Shown: piece after piece, positions 1-8,531 of the stretch
How the letters are laid out: each line of letters opens with the position of its first letter
Numbering within the stretch: the stretch's first letter is position 1
Assembly: GCA_036703985.1 (NCBI GenBank)
Contig: DATNQN010000133.1
Location: 17,783 to 81,782 of the forward strand
DNA: 64,000 nucleotides
Source: Leptolyngbyaceae cyanobacterium
GTDB taxonomy: Bacteria > Cyanobacteriota > Cyanobacteriia > Cyanobacteriales > Aerosakkonemataceae
Direction: 5' to 3'
Made by a program: the position numbers and the translations under genes
Notes under the pieces: model-generated
Database searches by the model: none
What the model saw: only the letters and a program-made list of their open reading frames with translations
Told to the model about the DNA's origin: nothing

Positions 1-772
1 CAAGCCCTAACATTCGCCATATACCATCTCCCATACTACCAATTGGTATCCGCTGGCTACTATCAGCAAGACGCACGACAAAACCGCTACGCGAACCCGA
101 ATATATATATCTTTCAGAACTGACTGATGCAATACGCTCTATTTTTGGTTCTATAGTTTGTAATGCTTCTGTAATAAGGTACTCTTCTGGTTGTAAAACC
201 ACTCGATCGAACAATTCAACCATTTTTTCAGTTGTCAGAGATGATGATGTAACAAATTCTGTTTTAATTTCTAGTTTTTTAAGATCGTTACTAAAGCTCT
301 GAGTGTAGTTTATAGGAATACCTTTGTTATAAGATAATGGTAATAACGTATCAGATTCTTGTTCTTTAGAATTAGATAAAAACTTAATAGCCAATACAAA
401 TTCTCCTTCTTGACTAAATAATGTGGTTTGAGAGCTTTTTTGTACGGAAATTTCAATAGATACATTCTGATTACTATTACAACCGAATATTGAAAATTTA
501 CTATCTACATTAATTTCGTGACCATAAAAAAGGTGACGAATATCAAGTTCACGACCTTCTCTAACCTTCTCACTTAAAAAATATTCCCCTCTATTTATCA
601 TTAACTCGCTTAATGCGCTAAGTTTACCCCGCGAAGCAAGAAGTTGAATTGCTTCTAAAATCGATGTTTTGCCGCTATTATTAGTACCAACAAGCAAGTT
701 AACTCTGCCAAGCTGTGGAAGCTCGAAAAACTGGAAACAGCGGAAATTTTCGATTTTTAATGACTTCAACAT
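1..772 (-). CDS. AAA family ATPase (RecF/OLD-like), partial
   Basis: The reading frame is open from an ATG at 772-770 to the left edge, so the C-terminal part is missing. The N-terminus reads MLKSLKIENFRCFQFFELP and is followed at about residues 27-35 by a Walker A motif, GTNNSGKTS, as in RecF/SMC-like and OLD-like AAA_15/AAA_21 ATPases. Near the edge the frame has IPIGSMGDGIWRML, which matches the signature region before Walker B in AAA_21 proteins. Such proteins act alone or with a nuclease partner in DNA metabolism or phage defence. The partner, if any, would lie downstream of the gene, outside the window, so the role cannot be assigned. Confidence 0.8.
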   Translation of the reverse strand, partial: MLKSLKIENFRCFQFFELPQLGRVNLLVGTNNSGKTSILEAIQLLASRGKLSALSELMINRGEYFLSEKVREGRELDIRHLFYGHEINVDSKFSIFGCNSNQNVSIEISVQKSSQTTLFSQEGEFVLAIKFLSNSKEQESDTLLPLSYNKGIPINYTQSFSNDLKKLEIKTEFVTSSSLTTEKMVELFDRVVLQPEEYLITEALQTIEPKIERIASVSSERYIYSGSRSGFVVRLADSSQRIPIGSMGDGIWRMLGL

Positions 773-942
773 AAGTCCGCTGGTGAGAAGAAGTAATAAG
801 GGGTAACGGTTTTAAACGAAATTAGCGCTCTGCCCACATGATATCGCCAAAACTGTCTAGTTGCATATAGTGGTTCGATCTGAATTGCTGAGTAATTGCG
901 ATCGCAAATTACACCATTTTGCATTATATTCTCAAAACTTAC

Positions 943-982
943 ACCCCCTCTCCTCGTAGGAGAGGGGGTTGGGGGGAGAGGT
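943..982. repeat. dispersed palindromic repeat (CTCCTCGTAGGAG type)
   Basis: A short hairpin-forming repeat: CCCCCTCTCCT/AGGAGAGGGGG arms followed by a G-rich tail. Relatives lie at 46055-46090 inside an ABC transporter gene and at 58081-58125 between two NRPS genes. The TTG codon that would extend the aldo/keto reductase upstream lies inside this repeat, which argues against that start. Confidence 0.75.
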
Positions 983-1031
983 CAAACCATATGTATATAA
1001 TGCAAAACGATATAACAATCGACCTATAAAA

Positions 1032-2012
1032 ATGCAAACTAACCAAAAACTCTCTCTCCCAACAATGGGGTGCGGTACTTGGGCGTGGGGCAACCGCCTG
1101 CTGTGGGGTTACGATGAAAGCATGGATGACGAATTACAAGCCGTGTTTAACCTTTGTGTCAGCAACGGCGTCACCTTATTCGATACGGGAGATTCTTACG
1201 GAACTGGTAAATTAAATGGCCAAAGCGAAAAACTTTTGGGGAAATTTACTAGAGAATATCAAGGCTTTAACCAAGAAAATATTTGCATTGCTACTAAACT
1301 GGCGGCTTATCCTTGGCGATTGACCAGACAATCGATGGTATCGGCTGGAAAGGCGTCTGCCCAGCGTTTGGGCAAAAATGTCGATTTGGTGCAAATGCAC
1401 TGGTCTACAGCCAATTATGCCCCCTGGCAGGAGTGGGCGCTTTTGGATGGTTTGGCTGACCTTTACGAACGAGGAATGGTGAAGGGAGTAGGTTTATCGA
1501 ATTATGGCCCGAAACGACTCAAACAAGTACATCGAAAGTTTAGTGAAAGAGGAATTCCCATTGTTACTTTGCAAGTTCAATATTCGCTGTTATCGACTTA
1601 TCCAGTTACTCAATTAGGACTCAAAGAAGTTTGTGATGAATTGGGGATAAAATTGATTGCTTACAGCCCTTTGGCATTGGGAATATTAACGGGTAAATAT
1701 TCCGAAAAAGGGTCATTTCCTAAAGGTATTCGCAGTTTTTTATTTAGACAGTTATTGCCGGGAAGTCAGCCACTTTTAGGATGTTTGGCAGAAATTGCCA
1801 AATCGAGAAACAAAACAATGTCTCAAATTGCAATCAATTGGTGTATCTCGAAAGGAACGATCCCCATTCCAGGGGCAAAAAGTATCAAACAAGCGCAAGA
1901 AAATATCGGTGCTTTAGGTTGGCAATTAGACTCGAACGAGGTGGCAGAACTCGATCGCATAGCTGCCAGTTTAGATAAAAAAATGGTGCAAAATATCTTC
2001 CAGACTACATAA
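1032..2012 (+). CDS. aldo/keto reductase
   Basis: A 326-residue NAD(P)H-dependent oxidoreductase of the aldo/keto reductase (TIM-barrel) family. Motifs in order: GCGTWAWG near the N-terminus, LFDTGDSYGTG with the catalytic Asp and Tyr, ATKLAAYPWR with the catalytic Lys, VQMHW with the catalytic His, then a C-terminal IPIPGAKSIKQAQENIGALGW segment typical of cofactor binding. The ATG at 1032 is chosen because the frame upstream runs through a dispersed repeat and would need a TTG start at 969. Cytosolic. The substrate cannot be read from the sequence. It stands alone, and inverted repeats follow it. Confidence 0.92.
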   Translation: MQTNQKLSLPTMGCGTWAWGNRLLWGYDESMDDELQAVFNLCVSNGVTLFDTGDSYGTGKLNGQSEKLLGKFTREYQGFNQENICIATKLAAYPWRLTRQSMVSAGKASAQRLGKNVDLVQMHWSTANYAPWQEWALLDGLADLYERGMVKGVGLSNYGPKRLKQVHRKFSERGIPIVTLQVQYSLLSTYPVTQLGLKEVCDELGIKLIAYSPLALGILTGKYSEKGSFPKGIRSFLFRQLLPGSQPLLGCLAEIAKSRNKTMSQIAINWCISKGTIPIPGAKSIKQAQENIGALGWQLDSNEVAELDRIAASLDKKMVQNIFQTT

Positions 2013-2018
2013 AAATTT

Positions 2019-2130
2019 CGTAGTGAGGACTTGAGTCCTCAATGGGAAAGGACTAAAGTCCTTACTACAAACTGTTTCTGATTCTTAAAGGTTCGTTTTG
2101 AGGACTTAAGTCCTCAAAACTACAAACAAT
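2019..2130. repeat. inverted repeats with GAGGACTTAAGTCCTC core
   Basis: Two adjacent palindromic units: GAGGACTTGAGTCCTC plus GGACTAAAGTCC with flanking GTAGTGA/TTACTACAAAC, and then GAGGACTTAAGTCCTC. The same family sits at 21340-21387. Both copies lie just 3' of genes, between a plus-strand and a minus-strand gene, where they could act as bidirectional terminators or RNA stabilisers. Confidence 0.75.
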
Positions 2131-2132
2131 TT

Positions 2133-2804
2133 CTAAGGCAAAATCGTCCGCCAAGTACTTGGGCCAACAATGCCATCAGATCTGAGGTTATAACGTTCTT
2201 GGGCAGCTTTGACGGCAATTTCTGTACTTGACCCGAAAACACCATCTACCCTTCCTTGGAAAAATCCGATGCTTTCCAGCCGTTTTTGCAGCCAAAACAC
2301 TGCTGGGCCACGCATTCCTAGTTTCAAAACTGGTAAATTATCGATCGCCATCTCGGAAGCCGTCGCAGTAGTAGCACTAGCAGTCATAACAGCAGTGGCA
2401 GGAGATTCGATAGCGGTAGCGGAAGCAGAAGGAAGAGAAGATGCCTCAGTTGGCGTAGCGGGAAAAAGTCGCGCCCAAGTTGCTGGGCCAACCACCCCAT
2501 CATCTTTTAATCCAACTGTCTGCTGAAACTTAGAAACTGCCAGCTGGGTACTCTCGCCAAATTTACCATCTACCCTGCCAGTATAATGTCCCAACTTTTG
2601 GAGAGCCTCCTGGAGTTCCGATACAGCTTCTCCTCGACTACCGACTTTGAGAGTGGGTCTCTCGACTGACTCTTGAGTAGAAAGTTCTGACGGTAAACGA
2701 GAGAAACCTTGACTGAGTGCTGGTGGCAGTTGATAGCCAATTAATAAGGAAAAAGGAAGCAAAAAGCCGCAAAAACGAATTAACCCTGACATGATAAATC
2801 CCAT
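2133..2804 (-). CDS. secreted protein with two peptidoglycan-binding domains
   Basis: A protein of about 223 residues with an N-terminal hydrophobic signal sequence ([17 protein letters not shown]) and two PG_binding_1 domains at about residues 50-110 and 155-223. Each has the pattern G(S/M)RG..V..LQ..L...G...G.VDG.FG..T..AV..FQ.....DG.VGP.TW. An Ala/Thr/Ser-rich linker separates them. There is no catalytic domain, so it probably anchors to the cell wall. ATG codons at 2804 and 2792 are both possible starts; the TTG at 2807 is less likely. It resembles the protein at 9609-10211, which has one such domain. Confidence 0.88.
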   Translation of the reverse strand: MGFIMSGLIRFCGFLLPFSLLIGYQLPPALSQGFSRLPSELSTQESVERPTLKVGSRGEAVSELQEALQKLGHYTGRVDGKFGESTQLAVSKFQQTVGLKDDGVVGPATWARLFPATPTEASSLPSASATAIESPATAVMTASATTATASEMAIDNLPVLKLGMRGPAVFWLQKRLESIGFFQGRVDGVFGSSTEIAVKAAQERYNLRSDGIVGPSTWRTILP

Positions 2805-2867
2805 CAATCGATTTCAGATTTTAAATTTTGGATTGAAGAATTGACCTGACGGGGTTACCCCTGTTGA

Positions 2868-2958
2868 CTATTTTCGGTCAATAGTCATCGGTCACTAGTA
2901 ATTTATTACTAGGATAAATGACCAATGACAAATGACCAATAACCGATGACAAATTAAA
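2868..2958. repeat. tandem short repeat of the ATGACCAATGACAA type
   Basis: A run of imperfect 10-11 base units (GGTCAATAGTCATCGGTCA..., then ATGACCAATGACAAATGACC...). The same repeat fills 4246-4320, 4400-4436 and 7480-7515. It has no reading frame and is a low-complexity dispersed repeat. Confidence 0.75.
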
Positions 2959-4230
2959 TTAATTTTGCCAACCAGGATCGACTACTCCATCTACTGCATA
3001 AGCTGGCCCAACCAAAGAAACGTAAGGCTCGATAAAGTATCGTCTTGCCACATCAAGGGCTGTTTCGGTGGTGACCGCAGATACCGATTCACAGAAAATG
3101 CGATCGAATTCAATGCCCAATCCGATGATTTCGTACCAGCCAAAAACTTGAGCAATTTGGGCGTTGGTTTGTTTCCCTAAAGCATACTGTCCTAACAGCT
3201 TATTTTGGGCGGCTTGCATTTCTTCCGGTTCTAGGGGTATTTTGCAGAGACGATCGACTTCCGATCGCAAACTATCTAATGCAATAGACGTATTCTCAGG
3301 TGCAGTTCCCATATAAACGGCAAATTGAGCCGGATCTAAGCGCGTAGGATAAAAAGCGGATACTTCGTAAGCTAAACCTCGTTTTTCCCGCAATTCCACG
3401 AATAAACGACTGGAAAGACCGTTACCCAAGTAAGTATTGAGTAATTTAAGTGCCACATAGTCAGTACTGGCTACTGATGGGCCAATATATCCCAACATAA
3501 CGATCGATTGTTGAGTAGATTGACGAGTAATCGTCGAGTGAGGATAAGGAGTAATCGCGGGTAAAGTGAGCGTAGGTAAAGGAGTCGAAGGCACTTGCCA
3601 ATCTCCCAATACTCGCTGCACTTGCGCTACAGCATCTTCTGGCGAAATCCGCCCGACAATGCTAATCACCACATTATCCGGGCGAAAGTAAGCGTGATAA
3701 AACTCCTGCAAATCCGCACGAGTTAATTCCGACACGGTAGCTTCCGTTCCCAAACCCGACATCGCATAGGGATGATTTTGATACATTGCTTGGCGCAACT
3801 GCTCGAAAGCCACCGTAAAAGGTTGTTCCTGCTGCAAGCGAATTCCCTGGAGTGCCATCCGCCGTTCTAATTCCACTTCCGTTTCCGGAAAAGAAGCACG
3901 CCTGAGCATTTCGCCAGCTAGTTCCAGCATTTCGGGAAAATCAGCCGAAACCGTTTTCATGCTCAACAGAAAATAATCCGCAGCCGCATCTGCTCCCAAA
4001 CTAGCTCCCAACGATTCTACTTGCTCGGCAATTTCTTTTCCACTTAACTTATCGGTTCCCTTCGTCATCACAGATGATAGCAGATGAGCTAAACCTGCTT
4101 GAGATCTGGGTTCCCAACGACTACCCGCCCCTAAGAAAATCCGACTGGCGATAATATCAGCAGCGGGGTTTTCCACCGCAATTACCACAATGCCGTTATC
4201 CAAAACTGTTCGCTTGATACCTCGATTCAC
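2959..4230 (-). CDS. M16-family peptidase-like subunit lacking the zinc motif
   Basis: A 423-residue M16 (insulinase/processing peptidase) protein. The position of the zinc site HxxEH is degenerate (GLAHLLSSVMTKGT), so it cannot bind zinc by itself. The C-terminal half keeps the substrate-binding R...Y element (SSRLFVELREKRGLAYEV). It lies 206 bp downstream of, and on the same strand as, an M16 gene with an intact HFLEH and no Tyr in the R/Y element. In bacterial M16B heterodimers one subunit supplies zinc and the other supplies R/Y, so the two genes most likely encode one enzyme. No clear signal peptide was seen. Confidence 0.9.
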   Translation of the reverse strand: MNRGIKRTVLDNGIVVIAVENPAADIIASRIFLGAGSRWEPRSQAGLAHLLSSVMTKGTDKLSGKEIAEQVESLGASLGADAAADYFLLSMKTVSADFPEMLELAGEMLRRASFPETEVELERRMALQGIRLQQEQPFTVAFEQLRQAMYQNHPYAMSGLGTEATVSELTRADLQEFYHAYFRPDNVVISIVGRISPEDAVAQVQRVLGDWQVPSTPLPTLTLPAITPYPHSTITRQSTQQSIVMLGYIGPSVASTDYVALKLLNTYLGNGLSSRLFVELREKRGLAYEVSAFYPTRLDPAQFAVYMGTAPENTSIALDSLRSEVDRLCKIPLEPEEMQAAQNKLLGQYALGKQTNAQIAQVFGWYEIIGLGIEFDRIFCESVSAVTTETALDVARRYFIEPYVSLVGPAYAVDGVVDPGWQN

Positions 4231-4245
4231 CGAATCTTCCCTTTT

Positions 4246-4436
4246 AGTGATTGGTCATTTGTCATCGGTCATTTGTCATCGGTCATCGTCATCGGTCATC
4301 GGTCATCGGTCATTATTGGTTGGTTTTATACTCCTCAGCCTGTCATAGGTGGAGATTCTTACTAGCAACTTAGGTTAACTTTCACTACTCAATTTTTACA
4401 AATGACCAATGACAAATGACCAATGACCGATAAAAA
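4246..4436. repeat. tandem GGTCATCGGTCA repeat between the two M16 genes
   Basis: The gap between the two M16 genes holds about six copies of a GTCATCGGTCAT unit (4246-4320) and, near the downstream edge, ATGACCAATGACAA units (4400-4436). No terminator or promoter was recognised, so co-transcription of the two genes remains possible. Confidence 0.7.
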
Positions 4437-5744
4437 TTAACCATCAGGTTTTAAAACTGTCACCGCATATCGGTCGGGAGAGAGATACTCCCGCGCTAAC
4501 TGCTGGAGGTCTTGCGGCTGAAATTTTTGAATTTGCTGGGGATAGGTGACTGCGATTTCCGCTTGCGCGATCGTATTGTAGTACCCATATAACCCCGCCA
4601 ACTGAGCAGGTGATTCCGTAGAAAAAGCATAATCATTACAAAGCAGGCGCTTTCCACGGTTCAATTCCACCTCTAACGGTAGCGTATTATGCAACTCACT
4701 AATATGATGGCAAATCAACTCCTCTACCAGTGGAATATTCTCAGAGTCTAACCAAGCACTAATTGTAAACAAGCTCGATTCCTGCTGGAGAGAAAAACTG
4801 CTACCAATGCTATGTACCAACTGCGCTTCTTCCCGCAATTGCCTCACCATTCGAGAACTGCGTCCCTCTGCTAATAGTACCGACAGCAAATCTAACCCAT
4901 AGGCAGTTTGAAGTTCCTTCACCCCTGGGCCAGTCCAACCGATCGTCAAACGAGCTTGTTCCAGTCTCGGTAAACAAAGTTCTTGACGACGCACCTGGGT
5001 AATTTTTGGTGCTGGTTCTGCTACACATAAAGGAGCATCGGCAGGACTGAGAAACTCATCAAATGAACTAGCTACCAGTTCTAAAGCTAACTCCCGGTCT
5101 ACACCACCTACAATTACTACCGTCATGTTTTCCGGTTGGTAATGGCAGCGATGAAAACAGCGCATCTCCTCAGGCGAGTGCTTGAGTAAGTGCATCTGAG
5201 TGCCTAACACCGGACGACCGTAGGGGTGTTCCTGATAAATATTCTCCATCAAAGCTTGGAAACCGATCCAATCAGGGTTATCCTCAGCTTGCCGAATTTC
5301 CTCTAATACCACATCCCTTTCCCGAACAAATTCATCGTCCGGAATACAGGCATATAACAACAGTTCTGCTAGATAAGGTAGGGTATCTGCTAGGTAAGAT
5401 ACTGCTGTAGTGATAAAAAAGTGTGCATAATCATGGCTGGTGGCGGCATTAGTCACCCCTCCCCAGTTCTCTACTATTTGGTCAAATAAACCGGGCGGCA
5501 CTCGCTCGGTGCCTTTGAAGATCATGTGTTCCAGAAAATGGGCCATGCCAGACCAATGATTTGGCTCTCGCGTAGCACCCGCTCGTACCCAAACATCCAC
5601 CACTGCTACCGGAGTGGCCGGTATGTATTGATGGATCACGGTCAATCCGTTTTCTAGCTTGAATACATCAGCCGGAAATTCTGACACTTTCGGTAGTGGA
5701 GATAAAACGCTCGATATCAAACCCACATTTCCAATGTTTTTCAA
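4437..5744 (-). CDS. M16-family zinc peptidase, catalytic subunit
   Basis: A 435-residue M16B peptidase with the inverted zinc motif HFLEH (in MAHFLEHMIFKGTERVP, about residue 68) and the downstream Glu region (LEEIRQAEDNPDW). The C-terminal R/Y element is degraded: SSRMVRQLREEAQLVHSI has His where the partner has Tyr. It is therefore expected to need the protein encoded at 2959-4230 as its second half. The fold has two similar halves, as usual for the family. The ATG at 5744 opens the first coding segment after a long intergenic region that ends in a terminator on the same strand (5890-5918). Confidence 0.92.
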   Translation of the reverse strand: MKNIGNVGLISSVLSPLPKVSEFPADVFKLENGLTVIHQYIPATPVAVVDVWVRAGATREPNHWSGMAHFLEHMIFKGTERVPPGLFDQIVENWGGVTNAATSHDYAHFFITTAVSYLADTLPYLAELLLYACIPDDEFVRERDVVLEEIRQAEDNPDWIGFQALMENIYQEHPYGRPVLGTQMHLLKHSPEEMRCFHRCHYQPENMTVVIVGGVDRELALELVASSFDEFLSPADAPLCVAEPAPKITQVRRQELCLPRLEQARLTIGWTGPGVKELQTAYGLDLLSVLLAEGRSSRMVRQLREEAQLVHSIGSSFSLQQESSLFTISAWLDSENIPLVEELICHHISELHNTLPLEVELNRGKRLLCNDYAFSTESPAQLAGLYGYYNTIAQAEIAVTYPQQIQKFQPQDLQQLAREYLSPDRYAVTVLKPDG

Positions 5745-5799
5745 TTATGGTAGCGCTTAATGACCAACTATTTAGAATCAACAGATACAGACCTCTTTT

Positions 5800-5880
5800 T
5801 GAAGGATGAAGTCTGAAGTCTGAAGTCTGAAGTCAGGAGTCAGAGTTAAAAAATTTTCCCTTCCCCTTTCCCTTTCCCCC
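5800..5880. repeat. GAAGTCTGAAGTC tandem repeat and pyrimidine-rich tract
   Basis: Four copies of the unit GAAGTCT, then CAGGAGTCAG and a TTCCCCTTTCCC tract. Similar material recurs at 6170-6250 on the other side of the candidate RNA and at 23345-23490. Confidence 0.65.
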
Positions 5881-5889
5881 TACCCCCTA

Positions 5890-5918
5890 TAAAAATACCC
5901 CCGTCCGCCGGACAGGGG
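5890..5918 (-). terminator. rho-independent terminator at the end of the candidate RNA
   Basis: On the minus strand the stem CCCCTGTCC/GGACGGGGG (one G-U pair, loop GGC) is followed by TATTTTTAT. The T-run is present only on the minus strand, which fixes the direction. It sits between a conserved-looking structured region and the M16 gene pair. Confidence 0.7.
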
Positions 5919-6135
5919 AGAGAATTCTTGTAGGTATCCCGCAACGCCGTTTTACCTCAGTTTTTGGACCTGGTAAACAACCAGGTGGGCACCGATAGTC
6001 TAGCTTATAAGTTTCCGGGTACTATGCCCGGTCTACTGCCGCTAACCAAATTAGGTTCCCTTTTCACACAAGACATAGATCACAAAACATTATTGGCAGT
6101 CACCAACGTCGCAGAACAACCTGTCTTCATATTGT
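5890..6135 (-). ncRNA. candidate structured non-coding RNA downstream of purK
   Basis: This stretch has no reading frame and is not built from the dispersed repeats that surround it. Read on the minus strand it can form a closing stem (6122-6107 with 5946-5932, including 7 contiguous pairs), then three branches: 6100-6095 with 6040-6035, 6031-6027 with 6019-6015, and 5986-5980 with 5974-5968 (7 perfect pairs, 5-base loop). It ends in the terminator at 5918-5890. The length of about 190-240 nt and the purK neighbourhood recall 6S RNA, which is often next to purK in cyanobacteria. There it usually lies upstream, and the branched fold seen here is not the 6S hairpin-with-bubble. The family is therefore left open. 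Confidence 0.45.
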
Positions 6136-6283
6136 AGCTTTTTTGTGAAGATTGCAAAGGGGGGGTGGGGAAAGAGGCAGGGGGCAGGGAGAAAGGGGAA
6201 ATTTTCTGACTCCTGACTCGGAGAATTCTGACTTCATCCTTAATCCTGTTCATCCTTTAATCCTGATAATCCCGATCCAGACT

Positions 6284-7471
6284 TCAGCCTTCATACCAGA
6301 TAGACTCAACTTTTTGGGCTAAGGCTTGTGCTGAAGATTTATCTGGGGTATCTAAAAGAAGGGTAACATGGCCGAGTTTGCGACCGGGACGAGATTCGGT
6401 TTTGCCGTACCAGTGGACGTGGCAGTTGGGTAGTTGGGCTAGCTGTTGTCGTTTGGGGAGATAATCGCTGTGGGAATGTTCGTAGCCTAAGAGATTTACC
6501 ATCACTGCTCCACCACAGTGTAGGGCGGAATTGCCTAATGGTAAACCGCAGACTGCCCGCAAGTGCATCTCGAATTGGGAGGTATGGCAGGCGTCTATGG
6601 TAAAGTGACCGGAATTGTGGGTGCGGGGTGCTATTTCGTTGACTAGTACTTTGCCGTCTGGGGTTAAAAATAGTTCGATGCCAAATACTCCAACGGCTTC
6701 TAAACTGTTGAGGAGGGTGTGAGCGATCGCATTTATTTCGGTGTTGACAGATGGATCGAGTTCTGCTGGTACTAACACCCGCCGACACACTTGTTCTTCT
6801 TGCTGTGTTTCCACTACGGGATAAACGACAATTTCACCAGTTACAGAACGAGCGGCAATTACTGCCAACTCTCGCTCAAAAGGAACGAATTCTTCTAGCA
6901 TCACAGGCGTATTGCCAATTTTCTGCCAAATAGCCGTTAATTCTTCCTGATTTTTAATGATAAACGTTCCTTGTCCATCATAACCATGTCGTCGCGCTTT
7001 CATCACAACGGGAAATGGATGTTCGGGAACGGGAAATTGCCTATTCTCAATTCCTTCTCTCCCCATCTCCCCATCTCCCCATCCCCCCATCTCTTCCTCA
7101 ATGGCGACAAACTTGGGAACTGGTAAACCGATGTCTCGCAGATAGCACCTTTGATGGTATTTATCCAATAAGGGAGCTAGTGCTTGTAGGCGGGGACGGA
7201 AGCAAACGCCTTTTTCCTGAAGAGGCATTAATGCTTCTAGGTTAATAAATTCGTTCTCGAATGCGATCGCATCACATAGAGTTGCTAACTTAGCTGTAGC
7301 GGCAGCGTCATCAATTGGTGCAAAAATTGTTTCAGATGCGAAAATCACTGCTGGATCGGTAGGATGGGGCGTTTGAATTACTAATTCAATTCCCAACTGC
7401 TGCGCTGCTTCCCCCATCATCCATGCTAGTTGTCCTCCACCAATTACGCCAACCCGCTTAATATTGTCCAT
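6284..7471 (-). CDS. purK: 5-(carboxyamino)imidazole ribonucleotide synthase
   Basis: PurK converts AIR, bicarbonate and ATP to N5-CAIR in purine synthesis. The 395 residues show the N-terminal VGVIGGGQLAWMM motif, the central ATP-grasp region (PVVMKARRHGYDGQGT, VMLEEFVPFERELAVI), and the C-terminal ELFLTPDGKVLVNEIAPRTHNSGHFTIDAC block with metal ligands. It is slightly longer than usual because of an insertion at about residues 125-148, right before the PVVMKAR strand. The insertion is encoded by a copy of the GGGGAGATGGGGA minisatellite (7048-7098). It stays in frame and the rest of the protein is intact. The gene stands alone, with repeats upstream and a candidate RNA downstream. Confidence 0.95.
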   Translation of the reverse strand: MDNIKRVGVIGGGQLAWMMGEAAQQLGIELVIQTPHPTDPAVIFASETIFAPIDDAAATAKLATLCDAIAFENEFINLEALMPLQEKGVCFRPRLQALAPLLDKYHQRCYLRDIGLPVPKFVAIEEEMGGWGDGEMGREGIENRQFPVPEHPFPVVMKARRHGYDGQGTFIIKNQEELTAIWQKIGNTPVMLEEFVPFERELAVIAARSVTGEIVVYPVVETQQEEQVCRRVLVPAELDPSVNTEINAIAHTLLNSLEAVGVFGIELFLTPDGKVLVNEIAPRTHNSGHFTIDACHTSQFEMHLRAVCGLPLGNSALHCGGAVMVNLLGYEHSHSDYLPKRQQLAQLPNCHVHWYGKTESRPGRKLGHVTLLLDTPDKSSAQALAQKVESIWYEG

Positions 7472-7479
7472 TGCTAATT

Positions 7480-7620
7480 ATGATTAGTCATTAGTCATCG
7501 GTCATTGGTCATTGGTAAACTCAGATCTTGTAACAGCCCCATAAACCGGGTTTTTTACCACTAGTCTTACCTGAAAACCTGGATTTTTTGTCTAAAAATC
7601 TGTGTTTCAGGTTTTGTTGA
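7480..7620. repeat. dispersed repeats upstream of purK and of the FkbM gene
   Basis: The divergent gap holds ATTAGTCATCGGTCATTGGTCATTGG units, then an AAACCGGGTTTTTT element and a CCTGAAAACCTGG...GTTTCAGGTTTTG inverted repeat. The ACCGGGTTTTTT element recurs at 16838-16866. No promoter can be named with confidence. Confidence 0.6.
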
Positions 7621-7668
7621 GCGGTGGGTCAAGATTTGATTACCATCAACGATTACCTATTTTTTATT

Positions 7669-8523
7669 ATGAGACAAAGTTGTCAGATTATATTTAGTTG
7701 GATTTTACGTTTAATAGTCAGGTTAATTTTTACTTTCACTGGGAGAGGCGGCGGTAAACTCGCGCCTCTACTACCAAAGGGTCAAAAGTTTTTAGTTAAA
7801 GGGTATGGCGGTAGATATAAATTTAATGTTGATACGACATACCCAATGGAGGGGTCTGTCTGGCTCTGCGGTGTATATGATGTAGTAACTACTAAGTTTT
7901 TACGCCGAGTTATCCGTGCGGATGATGTGTTTTTAGATGTGGGGGCTAATTGCGGTATCCTGACTTTGGTGGCGGCAAGTGCGATCGAACGTGGTAAGAT
8001 ATACGCTTTTGAACCTGGCAAAGCTATTCGCGATCGTTTAGAAGCAAATTTAGCATTAAATCCTCACTTGCAAGAGATAGTTAAGGTCGTACCTTTAGGA
8101 TTGGGAGCGAACAAAAGTCAGCTTTTTTATCATGAAGATGCTAATTATCGCGGTAATGGTGCTTTACAGTTAAGTGATGGTATCGCAGTAGATGTAATTT
8201 CCCTTGATGAATGGGTTTTGCTAGAAAATATCGCCAAAATCGATCTGATTAAAATAGATGTGGAAGGAATGGAATACGATGTGCTGTTGGGTGGAAAAGC
8301 CGTATTAGATAAATATCATCCTTTGATTTATTTTGAGACACTGCCGATTTTCTTTCAACATAAAAATTACAAGATTAGAACCATCTACGAGTTTTTAGCT
8401 AGTTTAGGTTATCGAATGGTTAGCCCGATCAAACCTTACGCTGAAATTCCCTTTGATGGCCCTTATCCTGCAAATTCAGTGGCAATTCATACTAGTCATG
8501 CTGATAGATTGCCATTGCTTTGA
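7669..8523 (+). CDS. FkbM family methyltransferase
   Basis: A 284-residue SAM-dependent methyltransferase. It shows SAM motif I VFLDVGANCGILTLVAA, an acidic motif II (IYAFEPG) and the family's signature near the C-terminus, DLIKIDVEGMEYDVLLGG. The first about 30 residues are hydrophobic (IIFSWILRLIVRLIFTF), suggesting a membrane anchor. The ATG at 7669 is preferred; a GTG at 7624 would add 15 residues that overlap the end of a repeat. FkbM proteins O-methylate sugars or other small molecules. There is no glycan cluster nearby, so the substrate is unknown. It ends 9 bp before the convergent pentapeptide gene. Confidence 0.88.
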   Translation: MRQSCQIIFSWILRLIVRLIFTFTGRGGGKLAPLLPKGQKFLVKGYGGRYKFNVDTTYPMEGSVWLCGVYDVVTTKFLRRVIRADDVFLDVGANCGILTLVAASAIERGKIYAFEPGKAIRDRLEANLALNPHLQEIVKVVPLGLGANKSQLFYHEDANYRGNGALQLSDGIAVDVISLDEWVLLENIAKIDLIKIDVEGMEYDVLLGGKAVLDKYHPLIYFETLPIFFQHKNYKIRTIYEFLASLGYRMVSPIKPYAEIPFDGPYPANSVAIHTSHADRLPLL

Positions 8524-8531
8524 ATGCTGTC

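Noticed and set aside
2868..4436. Possible CRISPR array in the GGTCATCGGTCA blocks
   Set aside because: Units of 10-12 bases are directly adjacent with no spacers and occur all over the window.
5890..6135. Firm 6S or SRP RNA call for the structured region
   Set aside because: The GTTTACCAGGTCC segment recalls 4.5S RNA, but the GGAAGG apical motif is missing, and the branched fold does not match 6S.
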